Shown: positions 27,503-36,315 of the stretch, piece by piece
How the letters are laid out: each line of letters opens with the position of its first letter
Numbering within the stretch: the first letter of the stretch is position 1
Source: Clostridium saccharoperbutylacetonicum N1-4(HMT)
GTDB taxonomy: Bacteria > Bacillota > Clostridia > Clostridiales > Clostridiaceae
Direction: 5' to 3'
Length of the DNA stretch: 64,000 nucleotides
Assembly: GCF_000340885.1 (NCBI RefSeq)
Contig: NC_020291.1
Coordinates: forward strand, 4,897,001 to 4,961,000
Program-made: the position numbers and the translations under genes
The notes under the pieces: model-generated
Databases searched by the model: none
Told to the model about the DNA's origin: nothing
What the model saw: only the letters and a program-made list of their open reading frames with translations

Positions 27503-27710
27503 AATTTAAACCTCCCATTCATATTTTACCACCATAATTAAAATCTAAAGGGCATATTTATTTCAAATTAAATCAAATTGTATTATATATCTATATTCTT
27601 GCTTAATTGCGTTTATCCTTCTAAATTATTCAAATTTCAATCATCTAATATAAATATATTAGCGATAAAAAATTGATATTTGAATATTATCAATTAAACA
27701 TTGACATTTC

Positions 27711-29549
27711 TTATTTTTTAAGTTTCATTACTACAACTAAAACTTCTGCAACAGCTTGATACATATCCTTAGGTATATCTTCGCCTATTTCCACTCTATC
27801 ATACATTAATCTTGCCAAAGGTTTATTTTCGATGATCGGAACATTATTTTCTTTAGCAACATTCTTTATCTTAAACGCAACATAATCGGCTCCCTTAGCC
27901 ACTACTTTCGGAGCTTCCATATCTTTACCTTCCTCATATTTTAAAGCAATTGCTAAATGAGTAGGATTTGTTATTACAACTGTTGCATCTGGAACAGAAG
28001 ACATCATTCTTCTCATTGCTACTTCTCTTTGCTTCTGCTTAATTTTTCCTTTTATTACCGGATCTCCTTCTGCATTTTTATATTCATCCTTAACTTCCTG
28101 CTTACTCATTTTCATATCTTTTTTATACATTTTCTTTTGAATATAATAATCTATAGCTGCAATTACAACAAGTACTATACAAATTTGTTTAAAAACTCCA
28201 ACCACTAGATTTTTAACTTCATCACTCAAAGAAGGTAGATAAAGATTTGAAATTCCTAATATATTTTGATAATTTCCTGCTAAGTATTTGTATGATATTA
28301 TCGATACAATTGTTACTACAACAATGTTCTTTAACATACTTACCATGCTTCTTTTCGAAAACATATTCTTAAATCCAGAGAAAATATTCATTTTTCCTAA
28401 TGAAAATTTCAATGCTACTGGAGTAAAAACAATACCAGTTTGTAACAAACTTGCCACAATTCCCCCTATCATTAAAGGAAAAATAAAGGGAAATAAGTAA
28501 CTTGCTGTTTTCATTGCTACAGTAGTTACTATATAAGAAAGAGAAATCTCATTAAAGTTTTCCAGCATTGGAAATCTAAAAAAATAAATTATTACATCCT
28601 TAAATCCACTAGTTAATACTCCCCACGAAGCAGATATTACTGCCGTACATATTATCATAGTTATTGCAACAGAAACATCTTTACTCCTAGCTATCTGACC
28701 TTTCTTCTTAGCCTCACCTTGTTTCTTTGGTGTAGCTTCTTCTGTTTTGTCATCAGCTGCAAAAATAAGCATTAATGGAACTGCAGGAATCAAATTAACT
28801 ATTTCCCGGAAAATACTTGGTAAATTATATATAGCTGTACCTAGTAATTTAAGCATTAATGGCAACAGTATAGTGTATGTAATTAACCCTAGCAAATTTT
28901 TTATTGGAACACCAAAAATCATAATAGGAATAGTTGGTACTGTTCTTGAAATCAGCCCCAAACATACATCCGTCATAACAATTATTAATACTACTGGAAT
29001 TGCTATTTTTATTCCCAATGTAAAAAATGTTGAAATTGTCTGCATTACTCCCATTAAAGTTTCTTGATATACAATTGTTTTTCCAATAGGAACTATTTTA
29101 GTACTCTCCACTAACATATTTATAACTATATGATGCCCATCAATAATAAAGAAAAATGCTACTGCAACAAAGTGTGAAAAGTTTCCCAGTAAAGTTGATG
29201 AACTTTGACTTGTTGGATCTATTACTGATATCATTGAAAATCCTGCATGAATATCCATCCATTCTCCTGCTAGCTTAGCAGCATGAAAAACCAAACTTGT
29301 AATATATCCCAAGATTAAGCCCGTAGTAATTTCACTTACAGCATATATTATCAATATATAACTACTATTAATAGCATTAACTGTAGAATAATCTATTCCA
29401 GACATCATCCCAAAAGCTAAAATTAAAGAAAAAACACCTTTCATAATTTCAGGTGTTCCAGTTGGAAAAAATACTTGAACCGCTATAAAATATGAAGTTA
29501 GCCGCAAAACTAATAGAAACAATGCTAGAAAGTAGGCTATATCTACCAA
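27711..29549 (-). CDS. fliR-flhB: Fused FliR-FlhB flagellar export gate protein
   Basis: 612 aa, TTG start behind AAGGAGGG. Residues 1-258 are FliR (six membrane helices). From about 266 FlhB begins with DDKTEEATPKKQGEAKKKGQ, then four helices (295-470) and a cytosolic domain with the autocleavage motif NPTH (528-531) and the NKPLARLMYD segment. FliR joins FliP/FliQ in the gate helix; FlhB switches export from rod/hook to filament subunits after self-cleavage. The fusion is a known clostridial arrangement and fixes FliR:FlhB at 1:1. Confidence 0.96.
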   Translation of the reverse strand: MVDIAYFLALFLLVLRLTSYFIAVQVFFPTGTPEIMKGVFSLILAFGMMSGIDYSTVNAINSSYILIIYAVSEITTGLILGYITSLVFHAAKLAGEWMDIHAGFSMISVIDPTSQSSSTLLGNFSHFVAVAFFFIIDGHHIVINMLVESTKIVPIGKTIVYQETLMGVMQTISTFFTLGIKIAIPVVLIIVMTDVCLGLISRTVPTIPIMIFGVPIKNLLGLITYTILLPLMLKLLGTAIYNLPSIFREIVNLIPAVPLMLIFAADDKTEEATPKKQGEAKKKGQIARSKDVSVAITMIICTAVISASWGVLTSGFKDVIIYFFRFPMLENFNEISLSYIVTTVAMKTASYLFPFIFPLMIGGIVASLLQTGIVFTPVALKFSLGKMNIFSGFKNMFSKRSMVSMLKNIVVVTIVSIISYKYLAGNYQNILGISNLYLPSLSDEVKNLVVGVFKQICIVLVVIAAIDYYIQKKMYKKDMKMSKQEVKDEYKNAEGDPVIKGKIKQKQREVAMRRMMSSVPDATVVITNPTHLAIALKYEEGKDMEAPKVVAKGADYVAFKIKNVAKENNVPIIENKPLARLMYDRVEIGEDIPKDMYQAVAEVLVVVMKLKK

Positions 29550-29562
29550 AAGCCTTCCCTCC

Positions 29563-29832
29563 TTATGTAATTACTTTTGATATTAAATCAAAAATCCTAT
29601 GTGTAAAAGACATTATCGTTTCAAGCATCCAACTTCCTAAAAATATTCCCACTGCAGCTGCTGCAATTAATTTAGGTACAAAAGTTAAGGTTTGTTCTTG
29701 TATTTGAGTTGATGCTTGTAATATACTTATAATCAAACCTAATACAAGTACAACTATCAATATAGGTGCAGCTACTTTTGCTGCTGTTACTATTGTATCT
29801 TTAACTACAGCAGTAAGCATTGTCTGCGTCAT
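29563..29832 (-). CDS. fliQ: Flagellar export gate protein FliQ
   Basis: 89 aa from ATG 29832 (GAGGTG eight bases upstream; the GTG at 29841 lies in that site). Two membrane helices (about 15-40 and 52-75), with the conserved LVLGLIISILQASTQIQEQTL between. Part of the FliPQR core of the export gate. 10 bp after fliP. Confidence 0.94.
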   Translation of the reverse strand: MTQTMLTAVVKDTIVTAAKVAAPILIVVLVLGLIISILQASTQIQEQTLTFVPKLIAAAAVGIFLGSWMLETIMSFTHRIFDLISKVIT

Positions 29833-29842
29833 AATTTTCACC

Positions 29843-30622
29843 TCACATAAAACTCTGTATTAGTGATTTAGTTAATAAAAGCCATCCATCTACCATAACA
29901 AATAGTATTAATTTAAACGGTAAAGATACCATTGTAGGAGGAAGCATAAACATACCCATAGACATTAAAACACTGGCTACTACCATATCAATAACTATAA
30001 ATGGTAAATAAATCAAAAATCCTATTGTAAATGCTGTTTTTAATTCACTAATAGCAAAAGCTGGAATCAAACTTGTAAATGCTACATTTTCTCTTGTTAT
30101 ATTATTTGCATCCACACCACTAATATCTACAAATAATTTCAAATCATCTTGTCTAGTTTCTTTTAACATAAATTCCTTTAATGGTTTTGATGCCTCTTCA
30201 TAGGCTTGTTCTTGTGTTATTTTATTATCTAAATAAGGTTGTATTGCATTTGTGTTTATTTGAGTATATACAGGTCTCATAATAAACAAGGTCAAAAATA
30301 TTGCAAGCCCTGTTAATATTTGATTTGGAACTGCCTGCTGCACTCCCATTGCACTTTTAAGAAACGAAAATACCACGACTATTCTAGTAAAAGATGTCAT
30401 CATTATAACAATTGAAGGTAGTAATGATACAATTGTTAAAAATATTAATATCTTTATACTAGCAGCATAATCTTGTGGAGTACCATTTTGATTTCCAAGA
30501 GAAATATTTAATTGTGGCATATTAGTATTACTCGGAGCAGCATATGCATGTACAGTTGAAAACATTATTATTCCAATAGCCATCATAAAAACAAATGCTA
30601 TTTTTCTTTTATTATTTTTCAT
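29843..30622 (-). CDS. fliP: Flagellar export gate protein FliP
   Basis: 259 aa. N-terminal signal peptide (KRKIAFVFMMAIGIIMFSTVHAYA), as usual for FliP, then four membrane helices. Signature LLPSIVIMMTSFTRIVVVFSFLKSAMG and C-terminal VDMVVASVLMSMGMFMLPP. Forms the pentameric gate core. Start overlaps the end of fliO by 11 bp. Confidence 0.95.
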   Translation of the reverse strand: MKNNKRKIAFVFMMAIGIIMFSTVHAYAAPSNTNMPQLNISLGNQNGTPQDYAASIKILIFLTIVSLLPSIVIMMTSFTRIVVVFSFLKSAMGVQQAVPNQILTGLAIFLTLFIMRPVYTQINTNAIQPYLDNKITQEQAYEEASKPLKEFMLKETRQDDLKLFVDISGVDANNITRENVAFTSLIPAFAISELKTAFTIGFLIYLPFIVIDMVVASVLMSMGMFMLPPTMVSLPFKLILFVMVDGWLLLTKSLIQSFM

Positions 30623-31010
30623 GCTTCTCTTCCTTTGATCCTATATTCTTAATTGTCTTTGAAATCATCCCTTTAAATTTAAGCCCTGCCTGCTTGTAAT
30701 TTTTAATTATTTCCTCATTGGACTTCTTCTTATTTTCTTCAATGTTTTTAATTTCATCTTCTGATAGTTCTGATAGCTTTTCCATATGTCCTGCTGTACT
30801 AGTCATTATGTATCCTTTTTCTCCTATTTTAACTATCAATATGGAATTTTCTTTTGTAATCTGGACTCGATCTATAACTTTTATATATTTATTATTATTA
30901 ATAACATTATATTTTGAGCCCATAACTTTAAAACTTAAAAACATTAAACCAAAAGTAACTCCCAATGCAAAAATAAGTTGTCCCAATGATTTAAATAATT
31001 CAAAATCCAT
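30612..31010 (-). CDS. fliO: FliO/FliZ-like flagellar biosynthesis membrane protein
   Basis: 132 aa. One N-terminal membrane helix (about 8-27), then a beta-rich FliO domain (YIKVIDRVQITKENSILIVKIGEKGYIM) and a Lys/Glu-rich tail. FliO is a chaperone for FliP assembly. AAGGAGACAAA precedes the ATG. Position between fliL and fliP is standard. Confidence 0.85.
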   Translation of the reverse strand: MDFELFKSLGQLIFALGVTFGLMFLSFKVMGSKYNVINNNKYIKVIDRVQITKENSILIVKIGEKGYIMTSTAGHMEKLSELSEDEIKNIEENKKKSNEEIIKNYKQAGLKFKGMISKTIKNIGSKEEKHEK

Positions 31011-31019
31011 TTTGTCTCC

Positions 31020-31517
31020 TTACTGAACTAACATACTTTTGAATCTTATATCTGTAATTTTTCCTTTTGTTAAATCTTTATTTATAGCTTCAATTAATTC
31101 CTTTTTCATAGTCTCTCTATTTGCCACATTATTTATAAAGTCAGCTTTTTGACTCTTAAAGAAAAATATAATATCATCTCTTATAACTACTTGATTTTCA
31201 GTTAATTCTTGTTGAAACTTTGTTTTGGTTTTATCATATCCTAAAGATAATTCACCCTTAAAATATCTTTTACCACCTTCATCAGCCAAATTAACCGTGA
31301 ATTCTGCTAAATCCATATAAGCATTTTCTACCACAACTTCTTGTGCTTCAACAGTTTTACTTTGCTTCATAAACAAATATACTCCACCGAAGGTTGCAGC
31401 ACCTAAAACTAATAATCCTAAAATAAATAGAACTACCATTACCCCTCTATTACTTTTACCGCCCTTTTCAACATTTTCAGCAGCATCATTTTCTTTATTC
31501 TTTTTTCCAAAAGCCAT
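31020..31517 (-). CDS. fliL: Flagellar basal-body protein FliL
   Basis: 165 aa from ATG 31517, eight bases after AAGGAG. Cytosolic Lys-rich start, one membrane helix (about 26-48) and an outer FliL domain (FTVNLADEGGKRYFKGELSLGYD, then RDDIIFFFKSQ). FliL surrounds the stator and helps torque. In many clostridia motA and motB lie just upstream; here they do not. Confidence 0.9.
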   Translation of the reverse strand: MAFGKKNKENDAAENVEKGGKSNRGVMVVLFILGLLVLGAATFGGVYLFMKQSKTVEAQEVVVENAYMDLAEFTVNLADEGGKRYFKGELSLGYDKTKTKFQQELTENQVVIRDDIIFFFKSQKADFINNVANRETMKKELIEAINKDLTKGKITDIRFKSMLVQ

Positions 31518-31578
31518 TATATTCACTCCTTACTATTGCAACTCTCTCTAATAATAATTAATTTATGCATTTTATTTA

Positions 31579-31770
31579 TTATACCTTTAATGTAAATATT
31601 TTATTTTTATATACCATAACAGCATTTCTCACTTCATCAATGCTTTCAAGTACTATGTATTTTCTCCCATTCGTTAATGTTATTATTGTTTCAGGTACTT
31701 CCTCAATTTTCTCAATATGATCTGCATTCAATACAAACTTTTCATGATTCATTCCCGTTACATTTATCAT
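31579..31770 (-). CDS. flbD: FlbD family flagellar protein
   Basis: 63 aa, full length for the family (PF06289): INVTGMNHEKFVLNADHIEKIEE, TIITLTNGRKYIVLES. Small beta-rich cytosolic protein found after flgE in Firmicutes and spirochaetes; role unclear. ATG behind AAAGGGGTG. Confidence 0.88.
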   Translation of the reverse strand: MINVTGMNHEKFVLNADHIEKIEEVPETIITLTNGRKYIVLESIDEVRNAVMVYKNKIFTLKV

Positions 31771-31801
31771 AACTTTTCACCCCTTTAATATTAACTGTAC
31801 A

Positions 31802-31902
31802 GTTCACAATACACAATCATTTTCTGCTGTATATTTACCAAAATATTTTATATTATGTTAATAAATACATCCAATAATTGTGCATTGTGCATTGTGCATT
31901 GC
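31802..31902. repeat. GCACAAT-type palindromic intergenic repeat
   Basis: GTTCACAATACACAAT (31802-31817) is an imperfect inverted copy of the tandem ATTGTGC units at 31878-31902 (three in a row). Lies between flgE and flbD with a separate stem-loop at 31948. Confidence 0.7.
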
Positions 31903-31947
31903 AAAATTCACCCTAAATAAATTTTGTAATCCCAATTTTAATTTATT

Positions 31948-31972
31948 GCAAGTTGAGATAAACTCAACTTGC
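31948..31972. terminator. Stem-loop after flgE
   Basis: GCAAGTTGAG (31948-31957) and CTCAACTTGC (31963-31972) pair perfectly around ATAAA, 22 bp past the flgE stop. The flanks are AT-rich but lack a long T-run, so it may only attenuate or protect the mRNA inside the operon. Confidence 0.55.
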
Positions 31973-31993
31973 ATTAATTTAATTTTCTCTTAA

Positions 31994-33058
31994 TTATCTA
32001 ACTAAACCTGTTATTGTTGTAAGAATTTCATCTCCTGTAGATATTAACTTTGACGCAGCTTGGAAACTCTTAGATGCTGTTATCATATCTGTAAATTGTT
32101 CTGTTAAATCTACATTTGATCCTTCAAGAGCACCTTGAATTAAAGATCCATATCCAGCTGAATTATCTGGTGTTGTGGCAGTTTTTGTTGTTGCATCAAC
32201 TTTTCCATTTTTATAAACAGTTGGCCCTGAGTTTGAAGAATTTAAACTCATGTTTCCTCCAAGATCAGTTAAGCCTTCTGGGTTTTTAAAACTTGCCATA
32301 GCAATTTGACCTATTGCAGCTCTTTTACCACTTCCAAGTACACAAGTAATAACTCCATCTGATCCTATTTCATATTTTTTTACTGGATCATTTACAGTTC
32401 CAACTTTAACACTGTCTGGTATTGCTAAAGGTCTCATTGTATTATCACTTGTTTTTAAATCTTTCATATCTGCATTTACATAAGCAGCTTCTATAACGCC
32501 ACTAGTAGAATTATATGCTAAACTTGGAGTACTAGCTGTTCCACCAGTATTTGTCGCACTAGTCATATAATATCCCATAACTCTATGTCCATCAGCAGTT
32601 AATAAATTTCCTTGGTAATCCAATGTTAGATTTCCATCTCTTGTAAACAAAGTTTCAGAAAGAGTACCAGTAACACTTGTTGGATTCGTTGTAGAAAGTC
32701 CATCGGCAGGAGTAATAGTTATACCACCTGTTATATCACCTTTAGCAACTACTAAATATCCGTCACCATCTATACATACATCAAGGCTTCTTCCGGTTGC
32801 TAGTGCATTACCTTGTCCCATTAATTTATTAATGCTTGAAACCTGTGCCCCAAGACCTACTTGCTTAGCATTTGTACCTCCAAGAGCTGAAGTTGGTGCA
32901 GTTGCTTCTCCAGCATTTTGGTATAGCATGTCCTTAAATCTTACACTTGAAGACTTAAATGCTGTTGTTGATACATTTGTTATATTATTACCAATAACAT
33001 CTAATTTAGTTTGATTAACCTTCATTCCGCTTATTCCAGAATACATAAATCTTAACAT
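31994..33058 (-). CDS. flgE: Flagellar hook protein FlgE
   Basis: 354 aa from ATG 33058; the upstream in-frame ATG contains the GGGAGG that serves it. N-terminal MLRFMYSGISGMKVNQTKLDVIGNNITNVST (FlgE/F/G rod motif), DICIDGDGYL-like CIDGDGYLVVA, LFTRDGNL, and the C-terminal GALEGSNVDLTEQFTDMITASKSFQAASKLI. Shorter than many hook proteins (compact D1/D2). Polymerises into the hook under FlgD. Confidence 0.93.
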   Translation of the reverse strand: MLRFMYSGISGMKVNQTKLDVIGNNITNVSTTAFKSSSVRFKDMLYQNAGEATAPTSALGGTNAKQVGLGAQVSSINKLMGQGNALATGRSLDVCIDGDGYLVVAKGDITGGITITPADGLSTTNPTSVTGTLSETLFTRDGNLTLDYQGNLLTADGHRVMGYYMTSATNTGGTASTPSLAYNSTSGVIEAAYVNADMKDLKTSDNTMRPLAIPDSVKVGTVNDPVKKYEIGSDGVITCVLGSGKRAAIGQIAMASFKNPEGLTDLGGNMSLNSSNSGPTVYKNGKVDATTKTATTPDNSAGYGSLIQGALEGSNVDLTEQFTDMITASKSFQAASKLISTGDEILTTITGLVR

Positions 33059-33123
33059 AAACGTTCCTCCCATTTATTATATTTTGCTTGCTTCTGTCAT
33101 TCTGCAAGCTTAGCCCCCACCGT

Positions 33124-33198
33124 GTCAGTTCACAGTTTACAAGGTACAGTTTACAGTTTCTTCAACTGTAAATTGTAAACTCATAACTGTAAACTGAC
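33124..33198. repeat. GTTTACAGT-type palindromic intergenic repeat
   Basis: Outer arms GTCAGTT (33124-33130) and AACTGAC (33192-33198) enclose several ACAGTTTAC copies on the left and GTAAACTGT / GTAAATTGT copies on the right. Sits inside the flagellar operon between the TIGR02530-type gene and flgE. Confidence 0.75.
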
Positions 33199-33208
33199 TC
33201 AAGTCCAG

Positions 33209-33607
33209 CTATAATATCACAACACTATCTATATTTGTAAATATGTTGTCCTTTGCTCGATCCTTTTCTACAGCTGTTATTAAAGTTTTGTTTTCAACAC
33301 TAGCTATTAACGCTACATCTTTATATAACATTACTGTATTTTTAGAATTCTTGTCTTTTGCAATTTCAAACCCTTTTTCTATTTCTTTCATATCATCTTC
33401 TGTAAAATTAATTTCATTAAGCCTTAAAGCTGCATGTTTTGATACTGTAAATCCAGTATCTTTTGCCTTAGCATTTTCTAAAATGCCCTTAAAACTTGAT
33501 TCATCATTATTTCGATTATTAACACTTGCTTTACTTTTTTGGATAAAATCTACCTGAGCAAAATTTCCCATAGGATAAGCTTGACCGTTAATTATTCTAT
33601 AACTCAT
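33209..33607 (-). CDS. TIGR02530-type flagellar operon protein
   Basis: 132 aa from ATG 33607, with GGTG in the right place. MSYRIINGQAYPMGNF, then FTVSKHAALRLNEINFTEDDMKEIEKGFEIA and LYKDVALIASVENKTLITAVEK match the small Firmicute protein always found between flgD and flgE. Likely cytosolic, perhaps a hook assembly helper; function unproven. Confidence 0.82.
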   Translation of the reverse strand: MSYRIINGQAYPMGNFAQVDFIQKSKASVNNRNNDESSFKGILENAKAKDTGFTVSKHAALRLNEINFTEDDMKEIEKGFEIAKDKNSKNTVMLYKDVALIASVENKTLITAVEKDRAKDNIFTNIDSVVIL

Positions 33608-33616
33608 TGCTATCAC

Positions 33617-34825
33617 CTATCCATTTTGCACGTCTTGTGCTTTTTGTATGTCTTCATTAATAGTATCCGAATTAAAGGTATTACTTGTAGAACCCTTAAC
33701 ATCATTTGTTTGACTTGCTAATTTTGCTTCTGCTGCTGCCTTTTTAGCTGGATCAGTTGTAGTAGATGTATAATCTTCAAGTTTAACATTCATATCTGCA
33801 TCTGTTAAATTTCCTGATTTCACTATTTCAGAGTATGGATAATCTGTAGTTGTAACTGTTTCTTTTCCATCTGCATCAAAGGTTGCTACACTTACTTTTA
33901 CAACATTATTTTGAAGGAATGCTTTTTTAACAGTTCCTTTCACTAAAGATTGAATTCCATTGTCATCAGTGTGAACAATAATGACTTTATTGTCAGCATT
34001 GTTAGCTAAAGCTTTAGCTGCTGTAAGATCAGAATTTTGAATATAATCTTCAAGTGTTACATTCATATCTTCATCTGTTAAGTTACCAGCTTTTACTATT
34101 GAAGAATATGGATAATCGGTAGTCGTAGTTGACTCTTTTCCATCAGAATCATAAGTTGCAACTCTCATTTTTACTACTCCATTATCTAGGAATGTACTCT
34201 TAACTGTGCCTTTTACTACTGACTGAGTACCTTTACTATCAGTATTTAAAATAACAACTTTATTATCCTTATTACTAGCCAAACTTGAAGCTGCCATAAA
34301 ATCAGAATTAACAAGCATACTAGCACTTGTATTTTCTGTAGTTCCCAACACAGATTTTAATGTACTCGCTTCAAATACTTTAGATACAATTTTCCCACTT
34401 TCCTTCACATCAACAGATAAATACCAAGTATTATTCATTCTAGATACACCTTTAACAATACCTGTATAATCATACCCATCAGTATCAGCAACACCAACTG
34501 TAACCCCTTTTCCAAGCAAAGCTTGATATGAATAAGCACTCATAGTCTTATTTAAATCACTCATTTGTTGCATTGTGGTCATTTGAGCCATTTGAGTAAC
34601 ATATGCAGTATTATCTTGACTTGAAGAAGGATCTATATTCTTCATTTCTGCAACCATTATCTTCAAAAAAGATGAACCATCAAGATCGTTATCCCTTGAC
34701 CTTTGAATCAAAGTCCCTCTATCTGTAGTTTGTTTTCCATAAGTTTTTGCTCTTTTTGCTGCTGCTGCGTCATCAACAGCTTTTTTACCTGTTATAACAT
34801 TAGTTGTATTCATTTGAGAATCCAA
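33617..34825 (-). CDS. flgD: Hook-capping protein FlgD with duplicated C-terminal module
   Basis: 402 aa from a TTG at 34825 lying 8 bases after AGGAGG. The FlgD N-domain is clear: SSFLKIMVAEMKNIDPSSSQDNTAYVTQMAQMTTMQQM. After the FlgD beta region (GVTVGVADTDGYDYTGIVKGV) come two copies of an about 88-residue module (about 174-261 and 265-352) sharing NKVVILNTD/NKVIIVHTD, the DGKE..TTTDYPYS motif and AGNLTDEDMNV/SGNLTDADMNV. Most FlgD proteins are 140-260 aa, so this one is long because of the duplication. Caps the growing hook. Confidence 0.9.
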   Translation of the reverse strand: MDSQMNTTNVITGKKAVDDAAAAKRAKTYGKQTTDRGTLIQRSRDNDLDGSSFLKIMVAEMKNIDPSSSQDNTAYVTQMAQMTTMQQMSDLNKTMSAYSYQALLGKGVTVGVADTDGYDYTGIVKGVSRMNNTWYLSVDVKESGKIVSKVFEASTLKSVLGTTENTSASMLVNSDFMAASSLASNKDNKVVILNTDSKGTQSVVKGTVKSTFLDNGVVKMRVATYDSDGKESTTTTDYPYSSIVKAGNLTDEDMNVTLEDYIQNSDLTAAKALANNADNKVIIVHTDDNGIQSLVKGTVKKAFLQNNVVKVSVATFDADGKETVTTTDYPYSEIVKSGNLTDADMNVKLEDYTSTTTDPAKKAAAEAKLASQTNDVKGSTSNTFNSDTINEDIQKAQDVQNG

Positions 34826-34837
34826 AATTGTCACCTC

Positions 34838-36226
34838 CTATGCAAAGAAACTTATATTATTATTCTCTTCAGCTAAATTTTCCTCTGTTTCTTCACCAGC
34901 TATACCTTGAGTATTTGATACTCCATCTTGAGCATTGCTGTTCTGTTTGTTTTGTTCTCCTGCAAGTTCTCCTTGAAAACTTTGATCCTTAAAGAAAGTA
35001 GTATCATCTTGATAAAGCTCAATATTAACATCAGAGATCTTTATATTTTGTTCACTTAGCTGCTTTTTAATTTCTGTTAAGTTTTGAGAAAGTAACGCTG
35101 TTGTTTCTTTTGAGTTAGCTTTTAAATTTGCTTTCATAACTCCATCTTCTTCAACTAATTTAATAGTAATTTCACCCAAGTTTCCTGGGTTAATCTTTAC
35201 AGTTAATTCTTTTAGTGAATTATTACTCATATACTTAACATCTTTTATTAAGTCATCTGCAAATGTAACCTTGTTAATAGTAAGACCTCTAGCAACAGTA
35301 TTTGCTCCCTGATTTTGTATTGAAGATGTTCTTGCTGCAAACAAATTAATCTTGTTCGAAGAATCATCCTTATTATCATCAAGTAAAGAATTTAAGAATT
35401 TATCTTCCTTTGAAAGTTCCTTATTTTCATTAGAAGTTGACGAATTTTCTTCTTGACTAGAACTATCACTACTACTCTTACTTTGTGAATAACTCTTATT
35501 TAAAATATCTTCAAGAGTTAATACTTTATTAGTTTGAGCATGTTTATTTTCTAGTATATTTGATATTTCTGACATTAAATTCTTAATACTGTTCTTGATA
35601 TCTTTAGTAGCTTCTGATTTATCATCAGCTAAGCTAGTACTTAAATTCCTTAAAATTTTATCTACTAATTTTAAGGAATTAGTATCCAGCTTATCGGATT
35701 CACTCTTTAAAACTCCCATAATTTTTTCTAATAAATTATTGGAATTATTGTTTGAATCTTGTTTTTTATTAATTTGCTCAAGTATTGCTTTTAACATATC
35801 AGAATCAACTTTACTATTTCCTTTTAAATCTTCTTCTTTTATTCCAAATTGTGCTAACAAGTTCAATAATTCTGCTAATACATCATTAACTTTATCTTTA
35901 GAATCAGATTTACTATCTTCTTCTAATTCTTTAAGTTTTTCATTCAATTCATCAACCTTATCATCAGTTTTAGGTGTACTCTCTGTATCAACTTTCTTAC
36001 TATCATTTGGAACTTCTTTTTGATTATAGTCCTCTACCTTTTCAGCATCTCTTTCTTTTGTAGAAGTTTTTGAATCTAATACATTCTTAAAATCTTCGCT
36101 TTTGTAAGTAGATTTATATAATTCAGAATTTGATTTATCTAACGAAGTACTTGTTCTGTAATTCTTTACTGAAGTATCTACAGTATTCATTAATGAATCA
36201 GTTGACGTTTTAATAGCCATAACCAT
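34838..36226 (-). CDS. fliK: Flagellar hook-length control protein FliK
   Basis: 462 aa. AGGAGG 9 bases before ATG. The N-terminal 300 residues are low-complexity, Ser/Asp/Lys/Asn-rich and helical, as for a molecular ruler. The conserved C-terminal Flg_hook domain (about 315-415) has LKELTVKINPGNLGEITIKL and LLSQNLTEIKKQLSEQNI. FliK measures hook length and triggers the FlhB switch. 12 bp before flgD. Confidence 0.9.
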   Translation of the reverse strand: MVMAIKTSTDSLMNTVDTSVKNYRTSTSLDKSNSELYKSTYKSEDFKNVLDSKTSTKERDAEKVEDYNQKEVPNDSKKVDTESTPKTDDKVDELNEKLKELEEDSKSDSKDKVNDVLAELLNLLAQFGIKEEDLKGNSKVDSDMLKAILEQINKKQDSNNNSNNLLEKIMGVLKSESDKLDTNSLKLVDKILRNLSTSLADDKSEATKDIKNSIKNLMSEISNILENKHAQTNKVLTLEDILNKSYSQSKSSSDSSSQEENSSTSNENKELSKEDKFLNSLLDDNKDDSSNKINLFAARTSSIQNQGANTVARGLTINKVTFADDLIKDVKYMSNNSLKELTVKINPGNLGEITIKLVEEDGVMKANLKANSKETTALLSQNLTEIKKQLSEQNIKISDVNIELYQDDTTFFKDQSFQGELAGEQNKQNSNAQDGVSNTQGIAGEETEENLAEENNNISFFA

Positions 36227-36240
36227 ATATTCTCACCTCC

Positions 36241-36308
36241 TTTCAATGATCAAAATCAATTATCAATGAACAAATACTTGTCTCTTCATTAACAATTGAG
36301 TATTGAAA
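36241..36308. repeat. CAATTATCA-type palindromic intergenic repeat
   Basis: Outer TTTCAAT (36241-36247) and ATTGAAA (36302-36308), with imperfect inner arms CAATTATCAATGAA / TTCATTAACAATTG. Lies between fliJ and fliK inside the operon and uses the vocabulary of the 5880/7775/11063 palindromes. Confidence 0.6.
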
Positions 36309-36315
36309 ATCACTT

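Noticed and set aside
27503..27710. Possible small gene between fliR-flhB and flhA
   Set aside because: No frame with a start, ribosome site and coding composition; AT-rich spacer only.
35595..36023. 142-codon plus-strand frame inside fliK, Ser/Leu rich
   Set aside because: Shadow of the Asp/Lys/Ser low-complexity region of fliK on the other strand.
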